DNA of 64,000 nt. It comes from Novispirillum itersonii subsp. itersonii ATCC 12639. GTDB taxonomy: Bacteria > Pseudomonadota > Alphaproteobacteria > Rhodospirillales > Rhodospirillaceae. The translations under genes and the position numbers were made by a program. The stretch covers positions 137,697 to 201,696 of the forward strand of contig NZ_KB907337.1 in assembly GCF_000381985.1 (NCBI RefSeq). Direction: 5' to 3'. Positions 35,032 through 45,582 of this stretch are shown here, one piece after another. The notes beneath the pieces were generated by a model. That model did not search any database. It worked only from the letters and a program-made list of their open reading frames with translations, and was not told the DNA's origin. The first letter of the stretch is position 1, and each line of letters starts with the position of its first letter.

Positions 35032-35479
35032 GGCTTTCTGCTCCGGGGGGGCCGTACAGGGCGCGGGCCCGGGTTTCAAAGGCGGAAATCATCCGGTGGA
35101 TCGAGTCTGAGGACAGCAGCGACCCGATAATCTGAAAAGCACGGATCCGCAGCTCAAATTCCGAGACAAGGGTGATGCGGCATCCGCCGTCCTCGGCGGT
35201 TTCAAACGACCAGTTCAGACGGAAGGATCTGAACGGCGGATCGGAAGAGGTGACCTCAATCACCGAGGGGGCGACCAGACGGGTGCGGGTGCTGAAGGTA
35301 TGACGCACCGGCCCCAGCCGCACCACCTGATCGGTAATGTAAGAGTCTTCCTTGCGGTTGCGCACCCGCACCGCCTGCCAGCTGGGGACAAAGGCGGGAT
35401 AGGACTCGACATCGGCGACCAGAGAATACATCTGCTCCTGCGAGTAATAGACCTCGCGGGTAACGGTGGTGGACGGCAT
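35024..35479 (-). CDS. COQ10/RatA-like START-domain ubiquinone-binding protein
   Basis: The 151-residue protein opens with the family's VTREVYYSQEQMYSLVADVE followed by SYPAFVPSWQAVRV, and has the FRSFRLNWSFE and ELRIRAF strands of the polyketide-cyclase/START fold. In mitochondria and bacteria COQ10 proteins bind quinones and support respiration; the name RatA toxin is a database label not supported by context here. AGGGGGAA precedes the ATG. It is the first gene of the minus-strand set, overlapping rquA by 8 bp, so the two are probably translated together and may handle the same quinone. Confidence 0.9.
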   Translation of the reverse strand: MPSTTVTREVYYSQEQMYSLVADVESYPAFVPSWQAVRVRNRKEDSYITDQVVRLGPVRHTFSTRTRLVAPSVIEVTSSDPPFRSFRLNWSFETAEDGGCRITLVSEFELRIRAFQIIGSLLSSDSIHRMISAFETRARALYGPPGAESHA

Positions 35480-35872
35480 GTTTCCCCCTTTTGCCGTGAT
35501 CGTATGGCCGGTCCGGGGTTTCCGCTACCCCGGAACCGTGCCGCGAAAAAGTCTTCCGCCCCGGAAACCCCGGGCGACATACTGCGGTGCCGCCTGCCGG
35601 AAGAGCGGTGGCAGGGGCGGCACCGATCCATCGCTATAAGGCCGGATCGTGCCGCAGAAAACACCGCCTTTGCCATCATCCTGCCGTAATCGGCGGACAG
35701 GCAGGCCGCCGGGGCAGAGAAATCGACTGTCCGCCGGTGGCCAGCGTACGCGAACCGTGACGGGCGTTCGCGAAAAACACCCGGCCCGGCGGCCCCGGTT
35801 TGCAGTGCAGAAAACCTAGGGTCTTCCTTGATGTGGCGGTGCAGAAACTTCCCTGTCAATGCCCTTGTTTGC

Positions 35873-35901
35873 TTGACTTGTTTCAAGGGCAGGGATTACA
35901 T
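35873..35901 (+). promoter_or_regulatory. Candidate nuo promoter overlapped by a perfect Fnr-type box
   Basis: TTGACT (35873-35878) and TTACAT (35896-35901) are 17 bp apart, a plausible sigma-70 pair reading toward nuo. TTGA-CTTGTT-TCAA (35873-35886) is a perfect Fnr/FixK-family box lying on the -35 element, a position that would favour repression of nuo by a bound regulator. The box is symmetrical and could equally act on the divergent COQ10-rquA promoter. A larger repeat, GCCCTTG-N16-CAAGGGC (35861-35890), encloses it. Confidence 0.5.
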
Positions 35902-36109
35902 CACGGCGATTCCGCGCGGGGCCCGTTTTCCGCGCGTCCTGTGCCTGCGTACCTTCTTTGCACGGCTTTTCCGTGGCGAAAATCTGTCAGCCCTGTGGCG
36001 GACAGATCCAGCGCCCCCGGGCTGACGTACAGACTGAAGATCCTGACTGGGGATGGATTTTCAGTCGGGAGGGACGCTGACAGAGGGCGCGTCGGGCCAC
36101 GGTAGCCGC

Positions 36110-36131
36110 GCCCTGCCTGAACAGGCAGGGC
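36110..36131 (+). other. Perfect hairpin in the nuo leader
   Basis: GCCCTGCCTG-AA-CAGGCAGGGC has 10-bp arms and a 2-nt centre, about 195 bp before nuoA. No T run follows, so it is more likely a leader structure or a palindromic binding site than a terminator. Confidence 0.45.
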
Positions 36132-36325
36132 CGCCCCGGGCGAACCACTTGTTTTTGGCACGGGGGTGTGTGCCGCCTGAAGGATTGCTGCCGGACCGGC
36201 TTCCCGCATGGGGCGTCGCCCGGCCTGCCGTGTTTATCAGCGTATCCGGTCTTCGGGGGCGTTGAGGCAGCATGCAAGGCGCTTCAGGCTGCCAGCCGCC
36301 GCAGCAGGAGGTTGGAGCTACGCTC

Positions 36326-36691
36326 ATGGAGAACTTGCTCCGCGAGTACCTGCCGATCCTGATCTTCCTCGGGATCGCGGTCGCCGTCGCAGGGATTGCC
36401 GTGCTGGCATCCTACATCGTTGCCCCGCAGCGCCCGGATCCTGAGAAGGATTCGGCATACGAGTGCGGCTTTGAGGCGTTTGACGACGCCCGCGCCCGTT
36501 TCGACGTGCGCTATTATCTGGTGGCCATTCTGTTCATCATCTTCGATCTGGAAGTTGCCTTCCTGTTCCCGTGGGCGGTGTCGTTCGGCGACGTCGGCAT
36601 GCTCGGGTTCTGGTCGATGATGGTGTTCCTGGGCGTGCTGACCATCGGCTTCGTTTATGAATGGAAGAAGGGAGCACTCGAATGGGAGTGA
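36326..36691 (+). CDS. nuoA: NADH-quinone oxidoreductase subunit A
   Basis: 121 residues, three transmembrane helices, with the conserved [20 protein letters not shown] loop between helices 1 and 2. It is a membrane-arm subunit at the junction with the hydrophilic arm of Complex I. GGAG 9 nt before ATG 36326 supports this start over the open frame at 36272. Its last 10 bases overlap nuoB. Confidence 0.96.
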   Translation: MENLLREYLPILIFLGIAVAVAGIAVLASYIVAPQRPDPEKDSAYECGFEAFDDARARFDVRYYLVAILFIIFDLEVAFLFPWAVSFGDVGMLGFWSMMVFLGVLTIGFVYEWKKGALEWE

Positions 36692-37233
36692 CCGGCCAGA
36701 CTTCCGCTCCGGGTGCGCTGCCCGCCGCCGGGGCCAATCACGCCGCTTTCGCCGACGTGGTGAATGCCGAGCTGCAGGAGCGCGGCTTCCTGCTGTCCTC
36801 CGTTGACAGTCTCGTCAACTGGGCCCGTACCGGCTCGCTTTGGCCGATGACCTTCGGTCTGGCCTGCTGCGCGGTGGAGATGATCCACGCCTACATGCCC
36901 CGCTATGACCTTGACCGTCTGGGCATCGTGCCGCGCCCGTCACCGCGTCAGTCTGACGTGATGATCGTCGCCGGGACCCTGACCAACAAGATGGCCCCGG
37001 CGCTGCGCAAGGTCTATGACCAGATGGCAGAGCCGCGCTGGGTGATCTCGATGGGCTCCTGTGCCAACGGCGGCGGGTATTACCACTACTCGTATTCCGT
37101 TGTGCGCGGCTGTGACCGCATCGTGCCGGTGGACGTCTACGTTCCGGGCTGTCCGCCGACCGCCGAAGCGCTGGTCTACGGCATCATGCAGCTCCAGAAG
37201 AAGATCCGCCGCACCGGCGGTCTTCACCGCTGA
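36682..37233 (+). CDS. nuoB: NADH-quinone oxidoreductase subunit B
   Basis: 183 residues. The tandem Cys pair in [12 protein letters not shown] and later MGSCANGG and VPGCPPT supply the ligands of cluster N2, the last iron-sulfur centre before quinone. GGGAG precedes ATG 36682. The N-terminal 25 residues are a variable Ala/Gly-rich extension. Confidence 0.97.
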   Translation: MGVTGQTSAPGALPAAGANHAAFADVVNAELQERGFLLSSVDSLVNWARTGSLWPMTFGLACCAVEMIHAYMPRYDLDRLGIVPRPSPRQSDVMIVAGTLTNKMAPALRKVYDQMAEPRWVISMGSCANGGGYYHYSYSVVRGCDRIVPVDVYVPGCPPTAEALVYGIMQLQKKIRRTGGLHR

Positions 37234-37263
37234 TGCAGGTTTGAGGAAGGGGTCGGGTTGACC

Positions 37264-37902
37264 ATGAAACTGACCGACGAACAGATGCAGGCCCTTGGCG
37301 ATCTGCGCGATCACGTGTCCTCCCTGCTGGGGCAGGACCTGATCAGCGCCGAAATCGCCAAGCAGGAACTGATCATCACCGTGGTGCGCGGCAGCATCGT
37401 GAAGGTGCTGACCACCCTGCGCGACGACGTCAACTGCCGGTTCTCGCAACTGGTGGAGCTGACGGCGGTGGATTACCCGCAGCGTGAAGAGCGCTTCGAC
37501 GTGGTTTATTGCCTGCTCAGCATGAAGCACAACCAGCGCATCCGCGTGAAGGTTTCCACCGACGAGAACACTCCGGTGGCCTCGGTGGTGCCGGTCTTCT
37601 CGACCGCCAACTGGTTCGAGCGTGAGGTGTGGGACATGTACGGCGTGTTCTTCGCCGACCATCCCGATCTGCGCCGCATTCTTACCGACTACGGCTTCCA
37701 GGGGCATCCGCTGCGCAAGGACTTCCCGCTGACCGGGCATGTCGAAATGCGCTACGACGAAGACCAGAAGCGCGTTGTCTATGAGCCGGTCAAGCTGGTT
37801 CAGGACTTCCGCAACTGGGACTTCCTCAGCCCGTGGGAAGGCATGACCACCCGCTGGCTGCCGGGTGACGAAAAGGCCACCGCCAAGGCCGAGGGGAAGT
37901 AA
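37264..37902 (+). CDS. nuoC: NADH-quinone oxidoreductase subunit C
   Basis: 212 residues ending in the NuoC signature ([54 protein letters not shown]). It is separate from NuoD, unlike the E. coli NuoCD fusion. It is a hydrophilic-arm subunit beside the quinone site. nuoD starts 1 base after its stop codon. Confidence 0.97.
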   Translation: MKLTDEQMQALGDLRDHVSSLLGQDLISAEIAKQELIITVVRGSIVKVLTTLRDDVNCRFSQLVELTAVDYPQREERFDVVYCLLSMKHNQRIRVKVSTDENTPVASVVPVFSTANWFEREVWDMYGVFFADHPDLRRILTDYGFQGHPLRKDFPLTGHVEMRYDEDQKRVVYEPVKLVQDFRNWDFLSPWEGMTTRWLPGDEKATAKAEGK

Positions 37903-37903
37903 G

Positions 37904-39088
37904 ATGAGCGAAACGCAAATCAAAAACCTCAACATCAACTTCGGTCCGCAGCATCCGGCGGCGCACGGTGTGCTGCGTCTGGTGCTGGAGCTGGACGGCG
38001 AAGTGGTGGACCGTGCGGATCCGCACATCGGCCTGCTGCACCGCGGCACCGAAAAGCTGATCGAGCACAAGACCTACGTGCAGGCTCTGCCGTACTTTGA
38101 CCGTCTCGATTACTGCTCCCCGATCAATATGGAGCATTCCTACGTTCTGGCGGTTGAAAAGCTGCTGGGCATCGAGGTGCCGGAACGCGGCAAGCTGATC
38201 CGTACCCTGTTCGCGGAACTGGTGCGCATCGGCAACCATCTGCTGAACGTGCCGTCCTACGCCATGGACGTCGGCGCGATGACCCCGATGCTGTGGGCCT
38301 TCGAAGAGCGCGAGCTGATCTTCGAATTCTGCGAAGCGGTCTGTGGTGCGCGTATGCACATGGCCTACTTCCGTCCGGGTGGGGTCTCGCAGGATCTCCC
38401 GGCGGGTCTGGCGGAGCGGATCCGTCTGTGGGCCAACGAGTTCCCGAACTATGTCCGGGACATGGAAACCATGATCACCAACAACCGCATCTTCAAGCAG
38501 CGGACGGTGGACATTGGTGTCGTGACCCCGGAAGAGGCGCTGGACTGGGGCTTCACCGGCCCGAACCTGCGCGCTTCGGGCTTTGCGTGGGATCTCCGCA
38601 AGTCGCAGCCCTATGACTCCTATGAGGAGATGGACTTCGACATTCCGATCGGCAAGACCGGCGACTGCTACGACCGCTATCTGGTCCGCGTCGAGGAAAT
38701 GCACCAGTCCCTGCGCATCGTTCACCAGTGCCTTGACCGCCTGGAGAAGGTGAAGGGCCCGGTGAAGACCGACGACCGCAAGGCGACCCCGCCGAAGCGT
38801 GGCGAAATGAAAGGCTCGATGGAAGCCCTGATCCATCACTTCAAGCTGTTCACCGAAGGCTTCCATGTTCCCGCCGGGGAAACATATGTGGCCACCGAGG
38901 CCCCGAAGGGGGAATTCGGCGTGTACCTCGTCTCCGATGGCAGCAACCGGCCGTACAAGTGCAAGATCCGCTCGCCGGGTTATGTGCACCTGCAGGCCAT
39001 GGACCTGATGTCCAAGGGTCACATGCTGGCCGATATTCCGGCCATCATCGGCTCCATTGACGTCGTTTTCGGTGAGATTGACCGATGA
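37904..39088 (+). CDS. nuoD: NADH-quinone oxidoreductase subunit D
   Basis: 394 residues with [20 protein letters not shown] (whose His lines the quinone pocket), [14 protein letters not shown], and the RAPG-like C-terminus [14 protein letters not shown]. It forms the quinone-binding chamber with NuoB. ATG 37904 follows the nuoC stop directly. It ends in an ATGA overlap with nuoE. Confidence 0.97.
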   Translation: MSETQIKNLNINFGPQHPAAHGVLRLVLELDGEVVDRADPHIGLLHRGTEKLIEHKTYVQALPYFDRLDYCSPINMEHSYVLAVEKLLGIEVPERGKLIRTLFAELVRIGNHLLNVPSYAMDVGAMTPMLWAFEERELIFEFCEAVCGARMHMAYFRPGGVSQDLPAGLAERIRLWANEFPNYVRDMETMITNNRIFKQRTVDIGVVTPEEALDWGFTGPNLRASGFAWDLRKSQPYDSYEEMDFDIPIGKTGDCYDRYLVRVEEMHQSLRIVHQCLDRLEKVKGPVKTDDRKATPPKRGEMKGSMEALIHHFKLFTEGFHVPAGETYVATEAPKGEFGVYLVSDGSNRPYKCKIRSPGYVHLQAMDLMSKGHMLADIPAIIGSIDVVFGEIDR

Positions 39089-39684
39089 GTTCGCATTATC
39101 CCGATCCCAACGTGCCGCAGCCGGAAACCTTCGCTTTCACCCCGGAAGTGATGGAACAGGCCAAGGTGTTCATCGCCAAGTATCCGGCGGGCCGTCAGCG
39201 CTCCGCCGTGATGCCGCTGCTCGATCTGGCCCAGCGTCAGGACGGCTGGCTGTCCCGCGCTGCCATGGACTACATCGCCGGTCTGCTCGGCATGCCGCCG
39301 ATCAAGGTGTACGAGGTCGCGACCTTCTACACCATGTACCGGCTGCGCCCTGTGGGTAAGCATCACGTCCAGCTGTGCACCAACATCTCCTGCTGGCTGC
39401 GCGGCTCTGACGACGTGAAGCGTGCCGCCGAGGAAGTGTTTGGCATTGGCTTCGGCCAGTCCAACGACGAAGCCACCCTCGAGGAAGTCGAATGTGCCGG
39501 GGCCTGCGTGAATGCGCCGGTGGCCCAGATCGGTGACGACTACTACGAAGATCTGACTTACGACAACGCCAAAGCCCTGTTCCAGGCGCTGAAGGATGGC
39601 AAGCCGGTGCAGGTCGGCTCGCAGATCGGCCGTCAGACCTCCTGCCCCGAAGGCGGCCCGACCACTCTGAAGGGAGATGCCTGA
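39085..39684 (+). CDS. nuoE: NADH-quinone oxidoreductase subunit E
   Basis: 199 residues, thioredoxin-like fold with a [2Fe-2S] site from [11 protein letters not shown] and [11 protein letters not shown]. It is part of the NADH-oxidising module. The C-terminal 30 residues are a variable extension ([15 protein letters not shown]) that continues almost directly into nuoF, with a 1-base overlap. Confidence 0.96.
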   Translation: MSSHYPDPNVPQPETFAFTPEVMEQAKVFIAKYPAGRQRSAVMPLLDLAQRQDGWLSRAAMDYIAGLLGMPPIKVYEVATFYTMYRLRPVGKHHVQLCTNISCWLRGSDDVKRAAEEVFGIGFGQSNDEATLEEVECAGACVNAPVAQIGDDYYEDLTYDNAKALFQALKDGKPVQVGSQIGRQTSCPEGGPTTLKGDA

Positions 39685-40961
39685 TGCTTCAGGATAAGGA
39701 TCGCATCTTCACCAACCTGTACGGCATTCAGGACCCGTTCCTGAAAGGCGCGCAGGCCCGTGGTGACTGGGATAACACCAAGGCGATTCTGGACAAGGGT
39801 CCGGAATGGATCATTGACCAGATGAAGGCTTCCGGTCTGCGTGGCCGTGGCGGCGCGGGCTTCTCCACCGGCATGAAGTGGTCCTTCATGCCGAAGGAAG
39901 TCGGTGAGCGTCCGCACTATCTGGTGGTCAATGCTGACGAGGGCGAGCCGGGGACCTGTAAGGACCGCGACATCATGCGCCACGACCCGCATAAGCTGGT
40001 CGAAGGCTGTCTGATCGCCTCCTACGCCATCCGTGCCCACACCTGCTACATCTACATCCGTGGTGAGTTTTACCGCGAGGCGGAAGCCCTGCAGCGGGCC
40101 ATCGACGAAGCCTATGCATCTGGCCTGATCGGCAAGAACGCCTGCGGTTCCGGCTGGGACTTTGACCTGTTCATTCACCGGGGCATGGGTGCCTATGTCT
40201 GCGGTGAAGAAACGGCCCTGATCAACTCGATCGAAGGCAAAAAGGGTCAGCCGCGCCTGAAGCCGCCGTTCCCGGCGGGTGTCGGGGTGTTCGGTTGCCC
40301 GACCACCGTGAACAACGTCGAATCCATCGCGGTGGCTCCGACCATTCTGCGTCGTGGTGCTGACTGGTTCGCCGGTCTTGGCCGCCCGAACAACACCGGC
40401 ACCAAGCTGTTCTGCATCTCCGGGCACGTCAACAAGCCGTGCAACGTCGAAGAAGAGATGGGGATTCCGCTGAAGGAACTCATCGAGAAGCACTGTGGCG
40501 GCGTGCGCGGCGGCTGGGATAACCTGCTGGCGATCATTCCGGGCGGGTCTTCCGTTCCGATGCTGCCGAAGAGCATCTGCGACGACGTGCTGATGGACTT
40601 TGACAGCCTGCGCGCCGTGCAGTCGGGCCTTGGCACCGCTGCCGTGATCGTGATGGATAAGTCCACCGATCTGGTGCGGGCGATCACCCGTCTCGCCAAG
40701 TTTTACATGCATGAAAGCTGCGGGCAGTGCACCCCGTGTCGCGAAGGCTCCGGCTGGATGTGGCGCGTGATGGAACGCATGTCTCAGGGCCGCGCCAGCG
40801 TCGAGGAAATCGACATGCTGTTTGACGTGTCCAAGCAGATTGAAGGCCATACCATCTGCGCTCTCGGCGACGCCGCCGCGTGGCCGATTCAGGGCCTGAT
40901 CCGTCATTTCCGTCCGCAGATCGAGGAACGCCTCGGTCGTCGGGCGCAGGCCGCCGAATAA
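39684..40961 (+). CDS. nuoF: NADH-quinone oxidoreductase subunit F
   Basis: 425 residues. [13 protein letters not shown] binds [18 protein letters not shown] contacts FMN, and [11 protein letters not shown] with a later HTICALGD supply the [4Fe-4S] ligands. This is the NADH entry point of Complex I. nuoG follows after 16 bp, preceded by AAGGAGG. Confidence 0.98.
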   Translation: MLQDKDRIFTNLYGIQDPFLKGAQARGDWDNTKAILDKGPEWIIDQMKASGLRGRGGAGFSTGMKWSFMPKEVGERPHYLVVNADEGEPGTCKDRDIMRHDPHKLVEGCLIASYAIRAHTCYIYIRGEFYREAEALQRAIDEAYASGLIGKNACGSGWDFDLFIHRGMGAYVCGEETALINSIEGKKGQPRLKPPFPAGVGVFGCPTTVNNVESIAVAPTILRRGADWFAGLGRPNNTGTKLFCISGHVNKPCNVEEEMGIPLKELIEKHCGGVRGGWDNLLAIIPGGSSVPMLPKSICDDVLMDFDSLRAVQSGLGTAAVIVMDKSTDLVRAITRLAKFYMHESCGQCTPCREGSGWMWRVMERMSQGRASVEEIDMLFDVSKQIEGHTICALGDAAAWPIQGLIRHFRPQIEERLGRRAQAAE

Positions 40962-40977
40962 GGAGGATCAGAGGGTT

Positions 40978-43047
40978 ATGCCCAAACTGACGATTGACGG
41001 AATCGAAGTCGAGGTGCCTGCTGGCACCACGATCCTTCAGGCGGCTGAGCAGATCGGGATTGAAATCCCGCGTTTCTGCTATCATGAGCGCCTGTCGATT
41101 GCCGGTAACTGCCGTATGTGTCTGGTCGAAGTGCAGCCGGGTCCGCCGAAGCCGGCGGCCTCCTGCGCCATGCCGGTCGCCGAAGGGATGACCGTCAAGA
41201 CCAACAGCCCGATGGCGGTCAAGGCCCGTAAGGGCGTGATGGAATTCCTGCTGATCAACCATCCGCTTGACTGCCCGATCTGCGATCAGGGCGGCGAGTG
41301 TGATCTGCAGGATCAGGCTGTGGCCTTCGGTTACGACCGTTCCCGCTACACCGAGCAGAAGCGTGCGGTGCAGGACAAGTACATGGGCCCGCTGGTGGCA
41401 ACGGAGATGACCCGTTGCATCCAGTGTACCCGGTGTGTCCGTTTCGCGCAGGAAGTTGCCGGTGCCCCGGATCTGGGCGGTGTCAACCGTGGCGAGCACA
41501 TGGAAATCACCACCTACGTGGAAAAGGCCATCGGGTCCGAGCTGTCGGGCAATCTGGTGGACCTGTGCCCGGTGGGTGCGCTGACCTCCAAGCCCTACGC
41601 CTTCAATGCCCGCCCGTGGGAACTGAAAAAGACCGAAAGCATCGACGTGTTTGATGCGGTGGGCAGCAACATCCGTGTTGATGCCCGCGGCAACGAAGTG
41701 CTGCGTGTGCTGCCGCGTCTGAACGAAGACGTGAACGAGGAATGGCTGGGCGACAAGAGCCGCCACGCCATCGACGGTCTGCGCCGTCAGCGCCTCGACA
41801 CCCCCTATGTCCGCAAGGACGGCAAGCTGGTTCCGGCCAGCTGGCAGGAAGCCTTTGCTGCCATCGCCGCCAAGGTCAAGACCACCAGCGGCGCCAAGAT
41901 GGCTGCCGTTGCCGGTGACATGGCCGATGCGGAATCGATGGTCCTGCTGAAGGACCTGCTGACCGCCCTTGGGTCGCGCAGCTTCGACTGCCGTCAGGAC
42001 GGTGCGGTGTTCGACCTGTCGAACCGCCTGTCGTGGCAGTTCAATTCCGGCATTGCCGGGATCGACGAGGCCGATGCCATTCTGATCGTCGGGTCCAACC
42101 CGCGGTGGGAAGCCCCGGTTCTGAATGCCCGTCTGCGCAAGCGTTACCTGACCGGCAAGGCCAAGTTCGCGCTGATCGGTGAAGCCACCGATCTGACCTA
42201 TAAGGTTGACCATCTCGGTACCGGTCCGGATGCCCTGAAGGCTGTGGCTGACGGCTCCTCGCCGTTCGCTGCGGTGCTGAAGGCTGCCCAGAAGCCGATG
42301 ATTATCCTCGGCATGGGGGCCCTGACCCGCAAGGACTCAGCCGCTGTTCTGGCGCTGGCTTCGCAGGTCGTGGACAGCTGTGGTCTGGTTAAGGACGGCT
42401 GGAACGGCTTTAACGTGCTGCACACCGCCGCTGCCCGCGTCGGTGGTCTGGAACTCGGTTTTGTGCCGGGTGCCAATGGCCGTGACCTCGAAGGCATTCT
42501 GTCGGGTGCCGAAAAGGGTGAGCTGGACTTTGTCTATCTGCTCGGTGCTGACGAAATCGACACCAAGCGTCTGGGCAAGGCTTTTGTGGTGTATCAGGGC
42601 TCCCACGGGGATGCCGGTGCGATGCGCGCCGACGTGATCCTGCCGGGTGCCGCCTACACCGAAAAGAGCGGAACCTACCTGAACACCGAGGGCCGGATGC
42701 AGCGCACCGCCCGCGCCGTGTTCCCGATCGGGGAAGCCAAGGAAGACTGGACCATCATCCGGGCACTGTCCGAGGTGCTGGGCCACACCCTGCCGCAGAA
42801 CACTCTGGCGCAGGTGCGCGACCGTCTGGCCGCCATCAGTGCCGTGTTCGATGAAGATACCGCTGTGCCGGCCGGTAAGTGGGGCGCTTTTGGCGCTGCC
42901 GGTACCACCGATGCCGCGGCCTTCGAAAGCCCGGTCAAGAACTACTACATGACCGATCCGATCAGCCGTGCCAGCCGCACCATGGCGGAATGCACGGAAG
43001 TCTACGTGAACGGCAACCAGAAGCGGAAGACGGGAACCCATGGCTGA
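40978..43047 (+). CDS. nuoG: NADH-quinone oxidoreductase subunit G
   Basis: 689 residues. The N-terminal 230 residues carry the [2Fe-2S] site ([19 protein letters not shown]), the His/Cys cluster ([18 protein letters not shown]) and two [4Fe-4S] motifs ([20 protein letters not shown]). The rest is the molybdopterin-oxidoreductase-like domain without cofactor. Length matches the compact alphaproteobacterial/mitochondrial form, shorter than E. coli NuoG. It overlaps nuoH by 8 bp. Confidence 0.97.
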   Translation: MPKLTIDGIEVEVPAGTTILQAAEQIGIEIPRFCYHERLSIAGNCRMCLVEVQPGPPKPAASCAMPVAEGMTVKTNSPMAVKARKGVMEFLLINHPLDCPICDQGGECDLQDQAVAFGYDRSRYTEQKRAVQDKYMGPLVATEMTRCIQCTRCVRFAQEVAGAPDLGGVNRGEHMEITTYVEKAIGSELSGNLVDLCPVGALTSKPYAFNARPWELKKTESIDVFDAVGSNIRVDARGNEVLRVLPRLNEDVNEEWLGDKSRHAIDGLRRQRLDTPYVRKDGKLVPASWQEAFAAIAAKVKTTSGAKMAAVAGDMADAESMVLLKDLLTALGSRSFDCRQDGAVFDLSNRLSWQFNSGIAGIDEADAILIVGSNPRWEAPVLNARLRKRYLTGKAKFALIGEATDLTYKVDHLGTGPDALKAVADGSSPFAAVLKAAQKPMIILGMGALTRKDSAAVLALASQVVDSCGLVKDGWNGFNVLHTAAARVGGLELGFVPGANGRDLEGILSGAEKGELDFVYLLGADEIDTKRLGKAFVVYQGSHGDAGAMRADVILPGAAYTEKSGTYLNTEGRMQRTARAVFPIGEAKEDWTIIRALSEVLGHTLPQNTLAQVRDRLAAISAVFDEDTAVPAGKWGAFGAAGTTDAAAFESPVKNYYMTDPISRASRTMAECTEVYVNGNQKRKTGTHG

Positions 43048-44056
43048 CCTCTGGCAAGGCTATATCTGGCCGGGCATCATCATTGTTGCCCAGATCCTGG
43101 CGATTGTGCTGCCGCTGCTGGGGGCCGTCGCTTACCTCACCCTGATGGAACGCAAGGTCATCGGCGCCATGCAGATGCGCCGTGGCCCCAACGTGGTCGG
43201 ACCGTTCGGTCTCTTCCAGCCGCTGGCCGATGGCCTGAAGCTGCTGCTGAAGGAAACCGTGATCCCGACCGGCGCCAGCCGTGTCGTGTTCATTCTGGCC
43301 CCGATGATCACCTTTATCCTCGCGCTGATCGCGTGGGCGGTGATCCCGGTTAATGCCGGGTGGGTTCTGTCTGACCTCAACGTCGGGGTGCTGTACCTGT
43401 TCGCGATTTCTTCGCTGGGCGTGTACGGCATCATCATGGCGGGCTGGGCATCCAACTCCCGTTACGCTTTCCTCGGTGCCATGCGCTCTGCGGCGCAGAT
43501 GGTGTCCTACGAAGTGGCGATGGGCCTGATCATGATCTCGGTTCTGCTGACCGTCGGCTCGCTGAACCTGACCAAGATCGTGGAAGCGCAGGCCAACAGC
43601 GTGTGGTTCATCATTCCGCATCTGCCGATGGCGGTGATGTTCTTCATCTCCACCCTGGCCGAAACCAACCGTCACCCGTTCGACCTTCCGGAAGCGGAAG
43701 CGGAGCTGGTGTCCGGTTACAACGTCGAATATTCGGCGATGACCTTCGGCCTGTTCTTCCTGGGTGAATACGCCAACATGATCCTGATGAGCGGGATGAC
43801 CACCATCCTGTTCCTCGGTGGCTGGCTGCCCCCGGTTGATATCGCGCCGTTTAACTGGATTCCGGGTCCGCTGTGGTTCCTGATCAAGGTCGTGCTGCTG
43901 CTGTACGTCTTCATCTGGGCCCGTGCCGCCTTCCCGCGTTACCGTTATGACCAGCTGATGCGTCTGGGTTGGAAAGTGTTCCTGCCGGGTTCTCTGCTGT
44001 GGCTGGTGCTGACTGCTGGTGTGCTGAAGGCCACCGGCTGGACCCCGTGGAACTGA
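43040..44056 (+). CDS. nuoH: NADH-quinone oxidoreductase subunit H
   Basis: 338 residues, about eight transmembrane helices, with [20 protein letters not shown] (quinone-channel loop) and [20 protein letters not shown] (acidic loop linked to proton transfer). It is the membrane subunit that holds the quinone entrance. Confidence 0.97.
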   Translation: MADLWQGYIWPGIIIVAQILAIVLPLLGAVAYLTLMERKVIGAMQMRRGPNVVGPFGLFQPLADGLKLLLKETVIPTGASRVVFILAPMITFILALIAWAVIPVNAGWVLSDLNVGVLYLFAISSLGVYGIIMAGWASNSRYAFLGAMRSAAQMVSYEVAMGLIMISVLLTVGSLNLTKIVEAQANSVWFIIPHLPMAVMFFISTLAETNRHPFDLPEAEAELVSGYNVEYSAMTFGLFFLGEYANMILMSGMTTILFLGGWLPPVDIAPFNWIPGPLWFLIKVVLLLYVFIWARAAFPRYRYDQLMRLGWKVFLPGSLLWLVLTAGVLKATGWTPWN

Positions 44057-44076
44057 GTGGAAGGGAGAACGGCAAA

Positions 44077-44565
44077 ATGGCTTTCATCGACCGTACCGTC
44101 CGGTCCTTCCTGCTGACCGAAATTCTGCAGGGGATGTCGCTGACGCTGAAGTATTTCTTCAAGCCGAAGGTGACCATCAACTACCCGATGGAAAAGGGCC
44201 CGCTGAGCCCGCGTTTCCGTGGTGAACACGCGCTGCGCCGCTACCCCAACGGGGAAGAGCGCTGCATCGCCTGTAAGCTGTGTGAAGCGATCTGCCCGGC
44301 ACTGGCCATCACCATCGAAGCCGAACCGCGTGATGACGGCAGCCGCCGTACCACCCGCTACGACATCGACATGACCAAATGCATTTACTGCGGCTTCTGT
44401 CAGGAAGCCTGCCCGGTGGATGCGATTGTCGAAGGGCCGAACTTCGAGTTCGCCACCGAAACCCGCGAAGAGCTGCTCTATAACAAAGACAAGCTGCTTG
44501 CGAACGGGGACCGGTGGGAGAAGGAACTCGCCAAGCGCATCGAACTTGATGCGCCCTACCGTTAA
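44077..44565 (+). CDS. nuoI: NADH-quinone oxidoreductase subunit I
   Basis: 162 residues with two [4Fe-4S] motifs, [13 protein letters not shown] and [16 protein letters not shown], which bridge NuoG and NuoB. AAGGGAG before ATG 44077 supports this start over the longer open frame. An 86-bp gap precedes nuoJ, the largest internal gap of the operon. Confidence 0.97.
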   Translation: MAFIDRTVRSFLLTEILQGMSLTLKYFFKPKVTINYPMEKGPLSPRFRGEHALRRYPNGEERCIACKLCEAICPALAITIEAEPRDDGSRRTTRYDIDMTKCIYCGFCQEACPVDAIVEGPNFEFATETREELLYNKDKLLANGDRWEKELAKRIELDAPYR

Positions 44566-44651
44566 GGCGAGGCCCGGGACACCATGAATTCTCAAGGCAC
44601 TATTATGTCTCTGGTCAAGATGCCCGCTCAGCGGGCGGGGGAGGGGAACAG

Positions 44652-45260
44652 ATGATTATCCAGGGTCTGGCTTTCTATCTGTTCTCCATCATCGCCGTTT
44701 TCTCGGCGGTGATGGTGATCACCGCCCGCAACCCGGTCCATTCCGTGTTGTGGCTGATCCTCACCTTCTTCAATGCTGCCGGTCTGTTCGTGCTGATGGG
44801 CGCTGAGTTCCTCGGCATGCTGCTGGTCGTCGTCTATGTCGGCGCGGTTGCGGTGCTGTTCCTGTTCGTGGTGATGATGCTTGACATCAATACCCTGAAC
44901 CTGCGGGAAGGCATGGCCGAATACATGCCGGTCGGTGCCGCCATCGGTGTGGTGCTGTTCGCCGAAATCGCCGCCATCACCGGCGGCTGGATGCTGGCCC
45001 CGGAAGTGGAGGCCGCCCGTGCGCAGCCACTGGCTGATCCGGGGGCTGTCTCCAACATTCAGGCGCTGGGGAACATCATTTACACCGACTACATTTACCT
45101 CTTCCAGGCGTCGGGTCTGGTTCTGCTGGTGGCGATGATCGGTTCGATCATGCTGACCCACCGCACCCGTCCGGGTGTGCACAAGCAGAACATCACGGCG
45201 CAGCTTGACCGTGGCCGCACGGTGGAGCTGAAGAAGGTCTCGACCAGAGGGGGCATCTGA
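44652..45260 (+). CDS. nuoJ: NADH-quinone oxidoreductase subunit J
   Basis: 202 residues, five transmembrane helices, with [20 protein letters not shown] and [20 protein letters not shown], including the pi-bulge helix region. The C-terminal tail is hydrophilic. Its stop codon overlaps the nuoK ATG by one base (TGATG). Confidence 0.96.
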   Translation: MIIQGLAFYLFSIIAVFSAVMVITARNPVHSVLWLILTFFNAAGLFVLMGAEFLGMLLVVVYVGAVAVLFLFVVMMLDINTLNLREGMAEYMPVGAAIGVVLFAEIAAITGGWMLAPEVEAARAQPLADPGAVSNIQALGNIIYTDYIYLFQASGLVLLVAMIGSIMLTHRTRPGVHKQNITAQLDRGRTVELKKVSTRGGI

Positions 45261-45571
45261 TGCTGACCATCGGGCTTTCGCACTATCTTTCGGTCTCGGC
45301 AATCCTGTTCGTTCTCGGGGTGATCGGGATTTTCATGAACCGCAAGAACGTGGTCATCATCCTGATGTCCATCGAGCTGATGCTGCTGTCGGTGAATGTC
45401 AATATGGTGGCGTTCTCGACCTTCCTCCACGATCTGGTCGGGCAGGTGTTCAGCCTGTTCATCCTGACCGTTGCCGCTGCTGAAGCGGCGATTGGTCTGG
45501 CGATCCTGGTCGTGTTCTTCCGCAACCGTGGTTCCATCGCGGTTGAGGACATCAACCAGATGAAGGGCTGA
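45260..45571 (+). CDS. nuoK: NADH-quinone oxidoreductase subunit K
   Basis: 103 residues, three transmembrane helices; [13 protein letters not shown] carries the buried Glu used for proton transfer and [16 protein letters not shown] the second. Typical length for NuoK. Confidence 0.96.
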   Translation: MLTIGLSHYLSVSAILFVLGVIGIFMNRKNVVIILMSIELMLLSVNVNMVAFSTFLHDLVGQVFSLFILTVAAAEAAIGLAILVVFFRNRGSIAVEDINQMKG

Positions 45572-45582
45572 GGAACCACGCA

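Larger units (their letters stand above)
35480..36325. other. 846-bp divergent control region between COQ10-rquA and nuo
   Basis: No gene is convincing on either strand. It contains a 9-bp GC-rich inverted repeat near 35510-35537, the Fnr-type box and promoter-like sequence at 35873-35901, and a 10-bp hairpin at 36110-36131. The nuo leader would be about 420 nt if the proposed promoter is used, long enough for post-transcriptional control. Confidence 0.55.

Noticed and set aside
35024-35479. RatA ribosome-association toxin for the START-domain gene
   Set aside because: No antitoxin partner is seen, and the overlap with rquA makes a quinone-binding role more likely.
35260-35886. A 208-codon minus-strand frame upstream of and overlapping the COQ10-like gene
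   Set aside because: It is in another frame over the conserved COQ10 sequence and lacks recognisable features.
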